The notes under the pieces were generated by a model. The model was not told where the DNA came from, ran no database searches, and saw only the letters and a list, made by a program, of their open reading frames with translations. Position numbers and translations under genes: made by a program. A DNA stretch of 64,000 nt from Microstegium vimineum (lineage: Eukaryota > Streptophyta > Magnoliopsida > Poales > Poaceae), in assembly GCA_022036555.1 (NCBI GenBank), contig CM039130.1:14833840-14897839 (forward strand), in the 5' to 3' direction. Positions within the stretch are counted from its first letter, which is position 1, and each line of letters begins with the position of its first letter. Below are positions 35,193 through 47,979 of the stretch, one piece after another.

Positions 35193-37960
35193 TTACTCGA
35201 ATAGCTGCGGGTATGTCCTTTTCAGATCCTCTTCTATTTCCCAAGTTGCCTCATCCACCGAATACCGATTCCACTGATCTTTGCACATACGAATGACTCG
35301 GCTCCTTGTGACTCTTTCTGCCGTTTCCAAGATCTTTATCGGGTATTCCTCATAGGTGAGATCTTCCTTAACTGCCAACTCATCCAAAGGTATCTGCTCC
35401 TCTGGCCCACGCAAACACTTCTTCAACTATGACATGTGAAAGACATCATGTACACCTGCTAGACTCTCAGGTAACTCCAGCTGATAAACTACTTCACCAC
35501 GTCGCTCCACTATCTTGAAGGGACCAACATATCTAGGTGCCAACTTACACTTCATATTGAACCTCTTTACGCTTCTCATAGGTGACACCTTTAGATAGAC
35601 ATAGTCACCTACTTTGAAAGCCAAATCTCTTCTCCGGGTGTCAGCATAGCTCTTTGTCGGGACTGTGCAACTTTCAAATTTTCTCTTATTGTTCGCACCT
35701 GTTCCTCTGCACTCTTCAACACATCAGGTCCAAACACTTGACTTTCTCCCGTCTGATTCCAGAACAAAGGGGTTCTGCACTTCCTTCCATACAAAGCCTC
35801 AAATGGTGCCATCTTGAGACTCTTCTGGTAACTGTTGTTATAAGAGAACTCAGCGTAAGACAAACTCTTATCCCAACTAGTCCCATTTTGCAGTGCACAC
35901 GCTCTCAACATATCTTCCAGTATCTGGTTGGTTCTTTCTGTCTGACCATCTGTCTGTGAGTGATAGGCTGTACTGAAGTTCAGTTTGGTTCCAAGGGACC
36001 TATGAATCATCTGCCAGAAGTGGGATGTGAACTGAGTACCCCTATCGGAAACAATCTTTTTAGGAACACCATGCATACACACTATCTTTTCCATGTATAG
36101 CTCTGCTAACCTTGCTCCGGTGTAGGTGGTCCTGACTGGCAAGAAGTGAGCAACTTTTGTCAACTGATCCACAATTACCCATATCGAATCATAACCACTT
36201 TGGGTGCGAGGCAAACCCACTATAAAGTCCATACCAACTTCTTCCCATTTCCACTCTGGAATTTTCATCGGTCGCAACAATCCTGACGGTCTCTGGTGCT
36301 CTGCCTTAACTCTCTGACATGTATCACACACTGCCACGTACTCAGCTACGTCTCTCTTTAATCCATACCACCAATACTTCTCCTTCAAGTCCAGATACAT
36401 CTTGGTACTTCCGGGGTGTATAGAATAAGCTGAATCATGTGCCTCTCGTAGAATCGTCTCACGTATCTCCTTCACTCTGGGTACACATAACCTCTTACCA
36501 AACCAAAGAGTACAATTGTCATCTAGACTGAAACCTGGTGCCTTGCCAATCACGATATTCTCGGCAATCTCTTTCAGTTTCTCATCTTCCAACTGACCCT
36601 TGCGTATCTCCTGTTCCAGAGTAGGTTCCAAAACTAACTCCATAGCATTAGTAACAAAACCCAAGTTAAGATGCACTAACTGGGCACACAACTCTTTGGA
36701 CTGTATTTCCAGGTGTACTTCATTGGCATAACTTTTCCTACTGAGGGCATCTGCCACAACATTCGCCTTTCCAGGGTGATAATGTACCTCCAAGTCATAG
36801 TCCTTGATCAATTCCAACCAACGGTGTTGCCTCAAGTTCAGATCTGACTGGGTGAATATGTACTTCAAACTCTTGTGATCTGTGTAAATATCACTCTTGT
36901 GACCGATCAAGTAGTGTCTCCAGATCTTCAGTGCATGTACCACAGCTGCTAACTCCAAGTCATGTGTAGGATAATTCAACTCATGCTTCCTTAACTGCCT
37001 TGATGCATAAGCAAAAACTCTGCCTTCTTGCATAAGCACACAACCAAGACCCAGATGCGATGCATCACAATATATGGAGAAGCTCTTGTTCAGGTCTGGC
37101 AAAATCAACACTAGCGCTGTGGTTAACCGCTTCTTTAATTCTTCAAATTTAGTTTGACACTTCTCAGACCATACAAACTTAGTATTCTTCTCTAGCAATG
37201 CAGTCATTGGTTTAGCAAGCTTGGATAAACCTTCAATGAACCTCCGGTAGTAACCAGCTAGTCCTAGGAAACTATGAATCTCAGTCACACTGGTAGGTGG
37301 ATTCCAATTCAACACATCTGCCACCTTACTTGGATCCACTGCTATTCCTCCATTGGATATAACATGACCTAGGAAGGACACTTCCTTCAACCAAAACTCA
37401 CACTTGCTCCTTTTAGCATACAACTGATGTTCTCTGAGCTTCTGCAAGACCAACCTGAGGTGTTCTGCATGTTCTTCCTCATTCTCGGAGTAGACTAGAA
37501 TGTCATCAATGAACACTACCACAAACCTTTCAAGAAACTCCATGATCACCTTATTCATCAAGTACATGAAGTAGGCAGGTGCATTGGTTAGCCCAAATGA
37601 CATCACAGTGTACTCATATGGCCCATACCTTGTAGTGAATGCAGTCTTGGGTATGTCAGAGGCACGTATCTTCAAATGGTGATATCCTGATCGAAGATCT
37701 ATCTTAGAGAACACACAAGCTCCCTTCAACTGGTCAAATAGGTCATCAATCCTTGGTAGAGGGTATTTGTTCTTGATAGTTACCTCATTAAGTGAACGGT
37801 AATCCACACACATCCGTTGTGTACCGTCCTTCTTGTCAACAAAGATCACCGGAGCTCCCCAAGGTGAAGAGCTAGGACGTATGAAACCCTTCTCTTGTAA
37901 CTCCTGCAACTATTTCTTAAGTTCCTCTAACTCATTAACCCCCATCCTATATGGACGCTT
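35193..37960 (-). pseudogene. Chromovirus pol: RT, RNase H, integrase, chromodomain
   Basis: Minus strand, in order. Reverse transcriptase has VDYRSLNEVT, KIDLRSGYHHL and FIDDILVYS. RNase H has IYCDASHLGLGCVLMQ and YTDHKSLKYIF. The integrase zinc finger is H...H...CDTCQRV, and its DDE core has MDFIVGLP, VSDRGTQFTS and SQTDGQTERTNQILEDM. The frame is open from 37909 to 35609. A frameshift near 35620 passes into KVGDYVYLKVSP (the GPY-like module), then TAG at 35427-35429, then a chromodomain (ETAERVTRSRVIRM...DQWNRY...ATWE) ending at 35193. TAG at 37910-37912 interrupts KKQLQELQEK. Chromodomains direct integration to marked chromatin. The core is well preserved but the lesions stop a full product. 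Confidence 0.93.
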
Positions 37961-39605
37961 AGCAATAGGTGCAGTACCAGGCAAAATCTCAATAAGAAAT
38001 TCAATGTCTCGGTCGGGTGGCATACCTGGCAAGTCATCGGGGAAAACATCTGGGAACTCATCAACAACTGGTTGAGGTTCGTGGTTGTCTGCGGTGCTTT
38101 CAAAACAACTTCCACATTGATTCTATCCCCTTTAGGTGAGGTCAAGACAACAACCTTCTCTTTGCACTGAACAATGGCCTTATGCTTCATCATCCAATCC
38201 ATTCCCAGAATGAGATCAATACCAGCTGTCCTTAGCATAATAGGTTCAACCTCAAAGGCTACCCCCCTTAGGATCACACTCGCTGAAGGACTATAGTAAT
38301 TTGAAGACAAAGTCCCTCCCAGTGAGTTTACTATTATGGGGGTTTTCATGGAACGTAACAAAATATCATGCATTCTAACAAAAGCTTGAGAAATGAAAGA
38401 ATGCGAAGCTCCAGAGTCAAAAAGTATTGTAGCGGGGATAGAGTTGATACTGAACGTACCCATCATAACTTCAGGAGTCTCCTGTGCAGTATCTGCCGAC
38501 ACGTGGTTCACCCTTCCAGTGTTGGCTGGAGGCTGTTGCCTTCCCTTCTGCTGATTGCTCTGGTTCTGAGGCGTCTGTGGGTTCTGCTTTTCGGGACAGT
38601 TGTAGGACATGTGCCCCTCCTTGTTGCAATGGAAACACCTATTAGGGGTGTTGGGAGCACTGTTCTTCATTGGGGTAGCATTGGGGTTCCCCTGACGTGG
38701 CGCCTGCGGTACAGTCTGCTACTGGTTCTATGGACGCTGCGGGAACTGACTACGCTGCGGGAACTGACTACGGTTCCATTGGTTGTTCGGACCCTGGTAC
38801 CTTTGTTGGAGGTTCTTGTGGGAGGTTGGGCCGCTGGCGGGTGTTGCTTCCTGAAGCCTCCTCTTCTTGGCTTCCATCTCCTTGCGCTTGTTGTCAATCA
38901 CAATAGCGCGGTTCACAAGGGCTTGGTAGTTGGGGTAGAGATTGGACATCAATAGCAACTGCAAGCCATCATAGAGACCCTTCAGAAAGCGGCGCTGCTT
39001 GTCAGCGTCATTGGCAACCTCTTGAGGAGCATATCGAGACAATTGCGCAAATTTGTCCCGATACTCCGCCACGGTCATAGACCCCTGTCTCAGAGCTCTG
39101 AACTCCTCCTGCTTGAGCTCCACTATGCCTTCAGGAATATGGTAGGACCTGAAGCTATCGGTGAACTCCTGCCAAGATACCTCTGGTGCATTGCTGGGAC
39201 GTCCATACACGTACGAGTCCCACCAATCTTGAGCAGCACCCTGCAACTGGCCAGATGCGTAGAGCACCTTTTCACGCTCATTGCATTGAGCGATATTCAG
39301 CTGCTTCTCCACAGCTCTCAACCAGTCGTCCGCCTCCAGTGGTTCAGAAGCATGGGTGAACACCGGAGGGCGACCCTTCATAAACTCTCCACGTTTGTCC
39401 CGTGGCTGGACGGGTGGTGGTGGTGGTGGTGGTGTACTGGTTGATTCTGAAGGTGTTGCATCATCGTCTGCATCAACTGTGCCTGCACTACCATGAACTG
39501 CTCAATAGTCATGGTCGGGGGTGCTGGTGGTGGTGGCAGTGGTGGTGGTGGTACTGGTGGTGCACCCCTACCACGGCCTCTGCCTCTACCTCCTCTTGCG
39601 GCCAT
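37927..39605 (-). pseudogene. Chromovirus gag and aspartic protease
   Basis: The start is MAARGGRGRGRGRG at 39605, followed by Pro-rich and His-rich runs. A frameshift in the CAC/GGT microsatellite near 39410-39430 leads to the capsid-type gag domain (PLEADDWLRAVEKQLNIAQC, YASGQLQGAAQDWW, FAQLSRYAPQEV). Two in-frame TAG codons near 38715-38730 precede the zinc knuckle CFHCNKEGHMSYNCP and the protease motif FDSGASHSFIS with LGMDWM downstream. Another frameshift near 38070-38090 separates it from RT. The catalytic Asp-Ser-Gly is intact, unlike the nested element. Confidence 0.9.
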
Positions 39606-40291
39606 CTGTCATCCAAAACACATGGTACGACCTTTAGATTAATTGATCATCAAAACACATGACTGAGCATAACTTTCTGAATTCTGAACCTTACAAGCGG
39701 TACTGTAAAACAGTCATATATCACATTCCATATGTCAAACAAATGTGAAATTTACATGGTTGGAAATATTATGAAATTTCCTACAACTTTCATAATTCTC
39801 ACTTTTTCAGATTCAGATGCGAAAATAGGTGAAAACAGAAAATTAACAAAACTGTTTTTGAGTTCTAGACTGCGCAGAAGCTTCAACTTGTAACTGTCAT
39901 ATATCCCAAACCAGAACAGATATGGACGTAATTCAAGATCCATTGGAAAGGTATTGAAGTCTAGTTGTTGCCATAAAAATTTCATGATCATTGGACGAAC
40001 CATATTTGAGATATAACTGAAAGAGTACTGGCTGCTCCAGAAAACAGCAAGATGAAAAAACAGGATAACCCACCCGCTAACATTGTATTTTATTCAAACT
40101 TACTTGTTCTTAACTAAGGAACTTGTGGACAGGCCCACAATGTTCCAGCACTCATAACAAAACTCCAAATCACTCATAAGCATAATAACAAACCATTGAA
40201 CAAAACCAAGTTCACATGACACGACAAGACTTGACTCGACTCAACTCAACTCTCGCTGCTAGCGTTTCATTACATCGGGGTGGTACTCGAC
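39606..40291 (-). other. Non-coding spacer between pre-gag ORF and gag
   Basis: No gene or obvious motif apart from AT-rich text. It belongs to the chromovirus leader, between the extra ORF and gag. Confidence 0.5.
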
Positions 40292-40963
40292 CTATGGGAG
40301 GAAAACTGGGGGAAGCTTCTGGTGAAACTTGGGCATCTTCAGGCGTCCTCTAAGCTCATCATTCTCTGCACGGGCTCTCTTGAGTAGCTTGCGCTGGCCA
40401 CCTAGCTCATCAGTCAGCACCTCGACCTGCTGCATCAACTCATGAGCAAAGTCGATCATCACCTTGGTGACGTCATCATACCCATCTTTAGCCTCGAACA
40501 TGGACCAACCCTCACGGGTCTCAAAGGGAAGGTGCCGGTACTTATCCTCCATCATACGGTCACGACGATGGGCACGAAGATCAAAGAAAGCCATGCGAGC
40601 TGCGTCCTCCATGCACTCCATCATACTGGCACGGCTTCTCTTGGGCTCATAGACGGCCTCCACTTGCCACGACTGAGTGACGTCTTTCCGGATGCACATG
40701 TAGAGGGTACACTTCCAGAAGGAGGGGTCCTGGAAGTGCTTGTTCTCATAGCACATGTACTTCACATCGGACGTCCAGTCAGCGTAGTGGTTCTCCAAGG
40801 TCCACTTCAACAAGCGGTGATAGTAATCCTCATCGTCTCCCTGCTTGAAGTGGAAGTGCTTGGTCCATCCCAAGCGTTCTCCACCGACTTCGGAACTACC
40901 AGCAGGAGTCTTGGAGCGTCTGTTCTCATCAGAGGCAGTCCTGAGCGGCTGTCTCCTGAGTTC
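40292..40963 (-). CDS. Extra ORF upstream of gag in the chromovirus (unknown)
   Basis: A minus-strand frame open for more than 190 codons ends at TAG 40294-40292. It lies between the 5' LTR and gag. I recognise no family. It has an aromatic and charged first half (KHFHFKQGDDEDYYHRLLKW, YMCYENKHFQDPSFWKC) and a C-terminal heptad-like stretch (LTDELGGQRKLLKRARAEND) that suggests a coiled coil. Its likely N-terminus, MAYNRQTARKSTRPPPRY, lies on the other side of the nested insertion at 51445-51353. Joining the parts leaves a one-base frame mismatch near the GAA-rich junction. Pre-gag ORFs are known in Ogre/Tat elements; I know of no general one for Tekay. Function unknown. Confidence 0.65.
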   Translation of the reverse strand, partial: ELRRQPLRTASDENRRSKTPAGSSEVGGERLGWTKHFHFKQGDDEDYYHRLLKWTLENHYADWTSDVKYMCYENKHFQDPSFWKCTLYMCIRKDVTQSWQVEAVYEPKRSRASMMECMEDAARMAFFDLRAHRRDRMMEDKYRHLPFETREGWSMFEAKDGYDDVTKVMIDFAHELMQQVEVLTDELGGQRKLLKRARAENDELRGRLKMPKFHQKLPPVFLP

Positions 40964-40968
40964 ACTTC

Positions 40969-43900
40969 TGTAACACCTTAAAATTTTCTGTATGAAAATA
41001 GAAATAAAATGATTTAATTTTGAATTTTGGTGCTCATGAAATCATAGGAAATAAAACTTTTTACGAAATTAAAATTTATTAGGAGGTACAAACATGTTTG
41101 AGCATTCATGCCATGCATGTTTTTGGATTTTGTTTGTTTGGCATGTTTCAAAATTTGAATTTGAATTTAAAATGTGTTTTGCAATTGGACTTTGAAGTAA
41201 AAGAAAAAGAAAAGAAATAAAAAAAACTCTCCCCCATCCCTATCTGGCCCGAAGGCCCAGCTCTACCCTCTCTCTCCCCTCGGCCTACTCCAGCCCTCCT
41301 TTCCCCGTAGGCCCAACTGGGCAGACTGGCCCAACTCTCCCCTCCCCTGCAACTCGGCCCGGTCCCCCTCTGAATCGGACGCGCCGACAGGTGGGCCCGT
41401 ATCGTCAGCCGCGCCGTCGCCTTCTTCTTCCTCTGGACGGAAGGTGTCGTCACCTTCCTTTCTCCCCACCGACCAAATCGCCCCCGAATCCTCCCTCCTT
41501 CCTTCCTCGGCTCTGTCCCGGGGCTATTTAAGGTGAAGCCTCGACGCCACCGCCCTCACCTAGCCCTAGAGCCTCGGCTCTCACACCCCAGAGCGCCGCC
41601 ACCGCGAGCTCCAAGTCCAGCCGCCACCGCCGCTTATGTCTCGCCGCTGGCGTGCCCCTCTGCCTCCCTTAGCACTACATCGAGCTCCGGATCAGGGTAA
41701 GGAAGGTTCCCCGGTGCCTTTTTGCCTCTCTCCCGTTCTCTATCTCTCTGTCTGTGCTCGTCAGCGACCCGAGCCGCAGAAGCACGAGCACCGCCGTCTC
41801 TGCTCCGTCTCTGTTTCAACCGATACCATAGACGCATTCTCCATCTTCTCCGCTTCCTCCCCATCCAAATCGCGTGGTTAGTGACGCTCGGAATCGCCAC
41901 CTCGCCGAACTCCGGCGAGGTTCCGCCTCGGCCAGACATGGCGCGCCGCCGCGGGAGCACCGCCCCGGCGACCCTGCCTCTCTCTCTCTCTCTCTCTTTC
42001 TCCCCTTTCTTTCTGGACCGTCCATCTCGAGACTAACGACCCAGATTAGATCCCCGCGAAGGGGTACGCCCCGGTCCACGGTGGACCGGTGGACCAGACC
42101 CCTGTGCGTGGTCCACAACCGAGTGGTGCACCGCACCAACCCGCACTGGCCACGTGGCGCCACGCCACAGCACCCGTAGGCCAAAGCGCCCTTCCCTGGA
42201 ATATGTTTTTCAGTTTTAAAAGCGTAAACATTCTCAGTTAATTCAAAATACGCTTTCTCTTAATTACAGATCTGCCATCCACTTTCAAATGTTTATAAAA
42301 GATGCGTTTCAAATCGGATTTCATCCATTCGAGTTGTGTTAGATTCGTGGAGTTTTTATCTACATGTTAAAACCATAATCAATCTATTTTGAAACTTTGA
42401 AAATAAATATTTATTTGATGCCTTTTTAAATTCCAAGTTTAAGCCCTAAAACTCGTTTAAATCATATCTTCTCCGTTTCAAATCCGTTTCGATCCGTTCA
42501 AGTTGCGTTGGCTTCGTATCGGCGTAACCTTTTCAGTAGTGATCTTTAATACCATGTTAATAGCTCTGTAATTTAATGGTTAACTCCTAACTTGATTAAT
42601 AACTATGCAACGTATTTTATACATAAAATATCGATGCTTTCTACTTCCGTTTTCGAAATCCAAATACAATTTTGACCTAATCTAATCAAGGTGTTTCTTT
42701 GAAATACTTTATCCACTCTTTTATATAGTTAAAATTGATAAATCTCATAGTCTCTTTTATAAAAGCAAAATCTTTCGTTAGTTGTATCTCGATCATCGTA
42801 GCTCCGATTAGTGTGTTCTTCGCGACTGTGTGACCGTAGAGTTGCGTAGATCTCTTTTTAAATCCTTTTCATTGATTGATGTATTGTTCTCATTTAGCCA
42901 TGTTTGTATGCTTTGTATGATCAGAATGCTTGTGTGGTGATTTGTTAATTATTGTCCAATCGGTGAGTTTTGCGTTGGTGATCAAGAAGAAGTCGTCTAA
43001 AGTTGAGAACCAGTTGAGCAAAGGATCTGTTTTAAGGAAAGTATTATATGGGATCTTCCTTGATGTCCTATTCATGATGTTTTTGAATAAAATCATATGC
43101 ATGTGTCTAATCTTGTTACCTTACGGCTTACCTAGATTTGTTACCTTGAACCTTGAAATCCTATGGGTTATCTTTGCATCTGGGTAGTTATTGCTAGTGC
43201 TCCATTTAAATAGGCATGATCCTTTAATCTTGATTAATGACTACATGAAATGATGAAGTAAAACTTGACTTTTTAGCAACATGGATTTAGGATCCTATCT
43301 GTCAGCAAAAGCTGGGACATACAGTACAACCACAAGCTATATGGCTCTGGCTTGACTCAGTATTAGAATTCTACTGGTTTGTGACAACTTACCCGAAAGG
43401 GCGCAAGAAGGGCTCACCTTAGTTCCCTCGTAAGAGGGGTGGTACTAACCATTGAGGAAACATATAGCGGGTTGTTACCTACCAGTGGAACCTGTGAACG
43501 GTCTCGTAGTGTACCCTGCTCCACTTCCTTGGTAGAGGTGATGGCATATGGGGATCACGACTTGTGGGTAAAGATGTACACCTCTGCAGAGTGTAAAACT
43601 GATATATCAGCCGTGCTCACGGACACGAGCGGCCCGGAAAACTCATAGAAACCTTGTTTACTTGTTGCTTATTATTATTATGAATCACTTTATCATGATA
43701 TTATGTTATTCGTTTAGTTGTTTATATGATCATGTAGTTTAATTTGGGAGCTTAAGCATAATTTATGACACCTCAATTGTAAAGTTTTGAATCAACTAAA
43801 AATGCTTATCGCAGAAAACGAGTGTCAACCTTTTGAGCCTCATGAACCCCATATATGCTTGTTGAGTACGAAAGTACTTACGCTTGTTTATTCTTTTCAA

Positions 43901-44182
43901 TATTTGGATAAAAATCCCGGATGGGTACCAGATTGCGAGAGTCTTGAGCAGTTAGACTTGTGATCAACCAGTCGGTTGGTCCCTGTGGAGTGGAGTCTTC
44001 ACCTGAAGTTCGGAGTGTCTTACCGCTGTTTGCTCTCTTAAGGTTATTTCTTTGACCTCATATGTTATGTATTTAAGTATTGTCTTTTCATATTACCTTG
44101 TTCTGTAACTATATGTGAGATTTGACTTCCTAGGCTCACATATAGGGTATATCTGGTTTTGTTCTTAAAACCGGGTGTGACA
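40969..44182 (+). repeat. 5' LTR of the nested element
   Basis: 3.2 kb, TG...CA ends, followed directly by AATTGGTATCAAAGC, the primer-binding site. A TATA-like CTATTTAAGG lies at about 41524, upstream of a GC-rich CT-repeat leader. Frames at 41148-42231 are LTR artefacts. Confidence 0.92.
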
Positions 44183-44200
44183 AATTGGTATCAAAGCAAT
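44183..44200 (+). other. Primer-binding site of the nested element
   Basis: TTGGTATCAAAGC directly follows the LTR. It resembles the initiator-Met tRNA-complementary TGGTATCAGAGC of the outer element but differs by one base (AAAGC for AGAGC), which may weaken priming. Confidence 0.8.
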
Positions 44201-44377
44201 GCTGACTGTAGGACGCAAGCCTAGATAGAACTGGTCATTTTAGCAAGCTTTCAACCTTGCCTAGTTCTTGCTTTCTCTCTAACCTTGATATATGTTTAAA
44301 GTGATGCTCACTCCATCCCTATTCTATTGTAAAAAAAACATTGTCACAATTCTAACGTTCCTCTCTCTGTCTCTTAG

Positions 44378-45526
44378 ATGGATCTTACCGAGATGCCAGC
44401 TAGCCTCAGAGACCAAGCTATGACATCCTTGATCGCGTCTGATAAGGAAAAGCTATCAGCGATGAAGAACCAAGTACCTGAAGAAATGACTCAACAACAG
44501 TACTTACCTCCAGGACAGGTCAATGTGCCAAGGTCCCATAGGGAATAGGCGCAAGGAAGTAAAATAAAGTGGAACTATAGCAAAGGAAAGTTGAACCATG
44601 TGGATATGAGTACCCTTCGTGAAGCTAAGAGGGTCGTAGGCTCAGCAAATGCCATGGTTCTATTTGATCCTAGAGCCACGCATTCATTCATCTCTACCAA
44701 GTTGGTAGAGAATCAAAAGATAATGCCAGTGCTAATGAAGAAAACCGTGATAGTTCAGTCCCCAATTGGAGAAATGACGGCAAACCATATATGTCCAAAG
44801 GTTAGACTTAATATAAGAGGTGTGGACTTTGCAACGAATCTTGTTGTTTTGAAGCTCTCAGACATTGATGTTATCCTCAGAATGGGGTGGTTCTCCGCTT
44901 ATAGAGGGGGAATCAGTTGTGCCCGGCATTTGGTACATCTAACGACACCGTCAGGAGAAAGGATTGAATATGAGGGGATATAACCTTTGACCAAGGAATA
45001 TGAGACTACCACTTCTGAGAGTGGCAATAGTAAGAAGCATGAAGTTCAGAATCAATGCCAGTGTTGTAGGCATTATGGAGTTGTTTGCCTTCAGAACAAG
45101 CCTCATAAAAGGGAATTCAAGATGAATCTGAACTATGAAGCCAATGATGATAAGAAGAGGAAGGCTATCTCACATGAGTCACTATCAGAGAACAACCTAC
45201 CTTTGAGTTCAACTACTTTGCCACAGCTAGTTCAGAATCCTAGTTAGACAGATCCAAAGGGCAAAGAGGTAGAAGTTTCCCAAGCTAAATCTATTTTTGG
45301 TGAGGTATGCATAGATGGATGGACAATCACTTGTATGGAGTTCCAACCCCGAAGGGTCAAGCGAGTTAGAAAGCGGATCGGTCAAATGAAGATAAACCCC
45401 CAGAGTCTGCCAGTTAATAACTCCCCAAGTAGTAATTCCGTGGAGCAGTCCCTCACCAAAGATCCAACCAAGAGAAAGTGTTTTCATTGCCAACAAGAAG
45501 GACACTATGTTAAATCCTGTCCATAG
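44378..45526 (+). pseudogene. Nested element ORF A: protease-like domain and zinc knuckle
   Basis: One reading frame from ATG 44378 to 45526, broken by stops near 44547, at 44981-44983 and at 45245-45247. After an N-terminal MDLTEMPASLRDQAMTSL segment comes a retroviral-type protease-like fold with FDPRATHSFIS where the active site should read FDSGATHSFIS, then ILRMGWFSAY for the usual LGMDWL. At the end is a zinc knuckle, CFHCQQEGHYVKSCP. Protease before zinc knuckle is not the usual gag-pro order. Loss of Ser-Gly at the active site predicts no proteolysis. Confidence 0.75.
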
Positions 45527-46293
45527 AAGAACCAGCAGCTGAACTCTGGAGGCAGTCAAAGTTAGAAGCATGCTATGTGGAGGAAGCTCTTCATGATCGT
45601 CACCCAACTAGGAGTTTATGTCCCTTGTAATAAATACGTTAGTAGTGAAAGTCGAGTCTGTGTGTCTTGTGAACCTGTAAGTGATTGGTTGGCTTGTCAT
45701 AATGTTTATGTTTCATTTGCATCTTTGTAATGAGTGCAATGATCTCGTGAGGTCTTTCCCACAATTTCATTTAGTTTATAGTCTTATGGTTTAATGAAAT
45801 AAATAGTTGGGTTTCGTTTATCTCCTGTGTTTCTCTATCCTATCTTTCAAGTGCAATTTATTTCAGTTTGTTGGAAGATAAGAGTTATGGAAAAAAATTC
45901 TGGATGAAAGTACACCTCCTTATCTTTCTCTATCCGCAAGAACCACCCTAGTTGCTATCTTGGATATGGAGTTATGAAAATAACAAAGTGTTACATCTGC
46001 GCCATTGTTTTCTTGCCCTCAAGGAGAATTGTGTTGTTGGTTCATACTTTGGCACACAAGTTTCTTTGGAATATGAGGACAGTTAATTAAAGTCAATGAA
46101 TATGCAGCCTACCTTGGTGTTCCCTAGTTCATCTTTCTTAAGGGGGTAGTCAAGTTAAAGAAGTTGCAACATGGAGTTGCATAGATGTTAGTGCCTTGCT
46201 TAAAAGAATTGTTTATCACCATGATTGAGTTTTTCTTTGGATTCCTATGCTATGCCTTGACATCATATGAAGCTGCATTTAAGGAAGCCTTGA

Positions 46294-47979
46294 ATGACCA
46301 AAATTCTAATGCAGTTGTGTTCCAAACAGATGGTTACTACCAGGAAAGAAGCGTCACAAGATGCTAGAAGGAATGCTCCCAATCATAATCCACCAACGTC
46401 AAACCCTTCAGTTATAGAGCAAGCTCTGATGACACAAACTCAGTTATTGCAAGTTCTTGTTCAGAATTCTTTGAACAACCAGCATCAAGCACCACCCATT
46501 GACAAATGTGGTGAATTTATGAAAGGACACTCACCAATATTCTCTCATGCAAGTGATCCACTAGAAGCAGATGACTGGCTTAGAACTACAGAGCGACAAC
46601 TTAACATAGCCCGGTGTAATGACCTTGAGAAGGTTTTGTATGCTTCCGGTCAACTTCAAGGAACTGCTTTAGACTGGTGGGAAGCAGAATTTGGGCAACG
46701 AGATGTAAAGCAGATTGGTTGGGAAGAATTCAAGACTGCTTTCCGATCTTACCATGTACCACCTAGCTCAGTGGAGATCAAAATCGAAGAGTTCCTCAAT
46801 TTGAAACAAGGCTCAATGTTAGTATATGAGTATCGGGATCGGTTCACTCAGTTGTCCCGTTATGCCCCAAGAGAGGTGGATAGTGATGCCAAGAAACAGA
46901 AGTGTTTTCTGAAAGGACTGAATTATGGTTTGCAACTACAACTAATGACTGTTGAGTATGATGACTTTCATACATTAATGGATAGGGCAATTGCAATTGA
47001 GAACAAATGACAAGAGATGGATGAAAAGAAGAGAAAACGTGATCTTCAGGATCAGCTCAGAGATACTCATCCCCGTTATGATGCACCAACAGAATATCAG
47101 TCACAGTCTATGAATCTTCTTAGAAGTATAGATCAAGATCAGTGTCAAGAATACAATGATGAAGGACAACATTCCAATTCTCAAGATCCATGTTTACCAC
47201 CACCTGCTATCCTGATGATAAAGGCTAACACTTCTAGTGAGAAGGGTTATGATTGTAAGGAAGATAAACCTTATGAGGAAGCTTGCCTTGGGATGTTAGT
47301 CGTGGACAATCAATGCTAGAACCAGCACAAACAGAACCCGAAGTCAAGAGACCCGAAAAAGCAGGCTTCAGGAGTAAAAGAAAAGAGAAAATACATCCAC
47401 GGAATGTTGAGAGATGCGCCCGCCGCTGGTGGATCTAATGGAGTTGCGTATGGTTACATATCAGTAAACTCATCTCTTGTCTTAGTGATGTTTGATCCTA
47501 AGACTACACATTCTTTTATCTCTAAAGCGTTCGCGCAAGAACAAAATATGACAATGCTTCCAATAAGGAAACCAGTGCTAGTTAATACTCTTGGAGGTGA
47601 AGTAAAGGCTACCCGCATATGCCCAAAAGTTAGTCTTCAAATAAAGAGAGGAAACTTTAAGGTAAACCTTATTGTGCTGGATTTCATGACCAATGATGTT
47701 GCCCTTGAAAGAGGATGGTTCGCTGCTTGTAAGGGAAGTATTAATCCTGCCCAAGGTTTGGTGTCTGTAACAACTCCGACAGGAGAAAGAATTGAGTATC
47801 AAGGAATGCAACCTGAACCTAAGGAATGTGAAGAGGACCTACTCGAAAGTAGGAACACAAAGGATAGTGAAGTGAAACATGAGTTCTCGGATGTCAATGT
47901 TGAGGAACAGATGCCTTTGGAAGACCTCAATACAATAGATGGTCATGCTTATGAAGATAATCCATTTGAGCAACGTTAG
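46294..47979 (+). pseudogene. Nested element ORF B: gag and second protease-like domain
   Basis: A single frame with two in-frame stops (TGA 47008-47010, TAG 47317-47319). The gag part matches the outer element's gag (PLEADDWLRTTERQLNIARC, YASGQLQGTALDWW, FTQLSRYAPREV). After the stops comes a second protease-like domain with FDPKTTHSFIS at the active-site position, again Pro for Ser, and LERGWFAACKG in place of LGMDWL. An acidic tail ends at 47979. The shared Asp-Pro change in both copies argues for inheritance within the family, not separate decay. Confidence 0.78.

Noticed and set aside
41148..42231. GC-rich open frames with CT repeats (also at 48319-49387)
   Set aside because: Duplicated exactly in the two LTRs of the nested element, frames not conserved between copies; LTR U3/R sequence.
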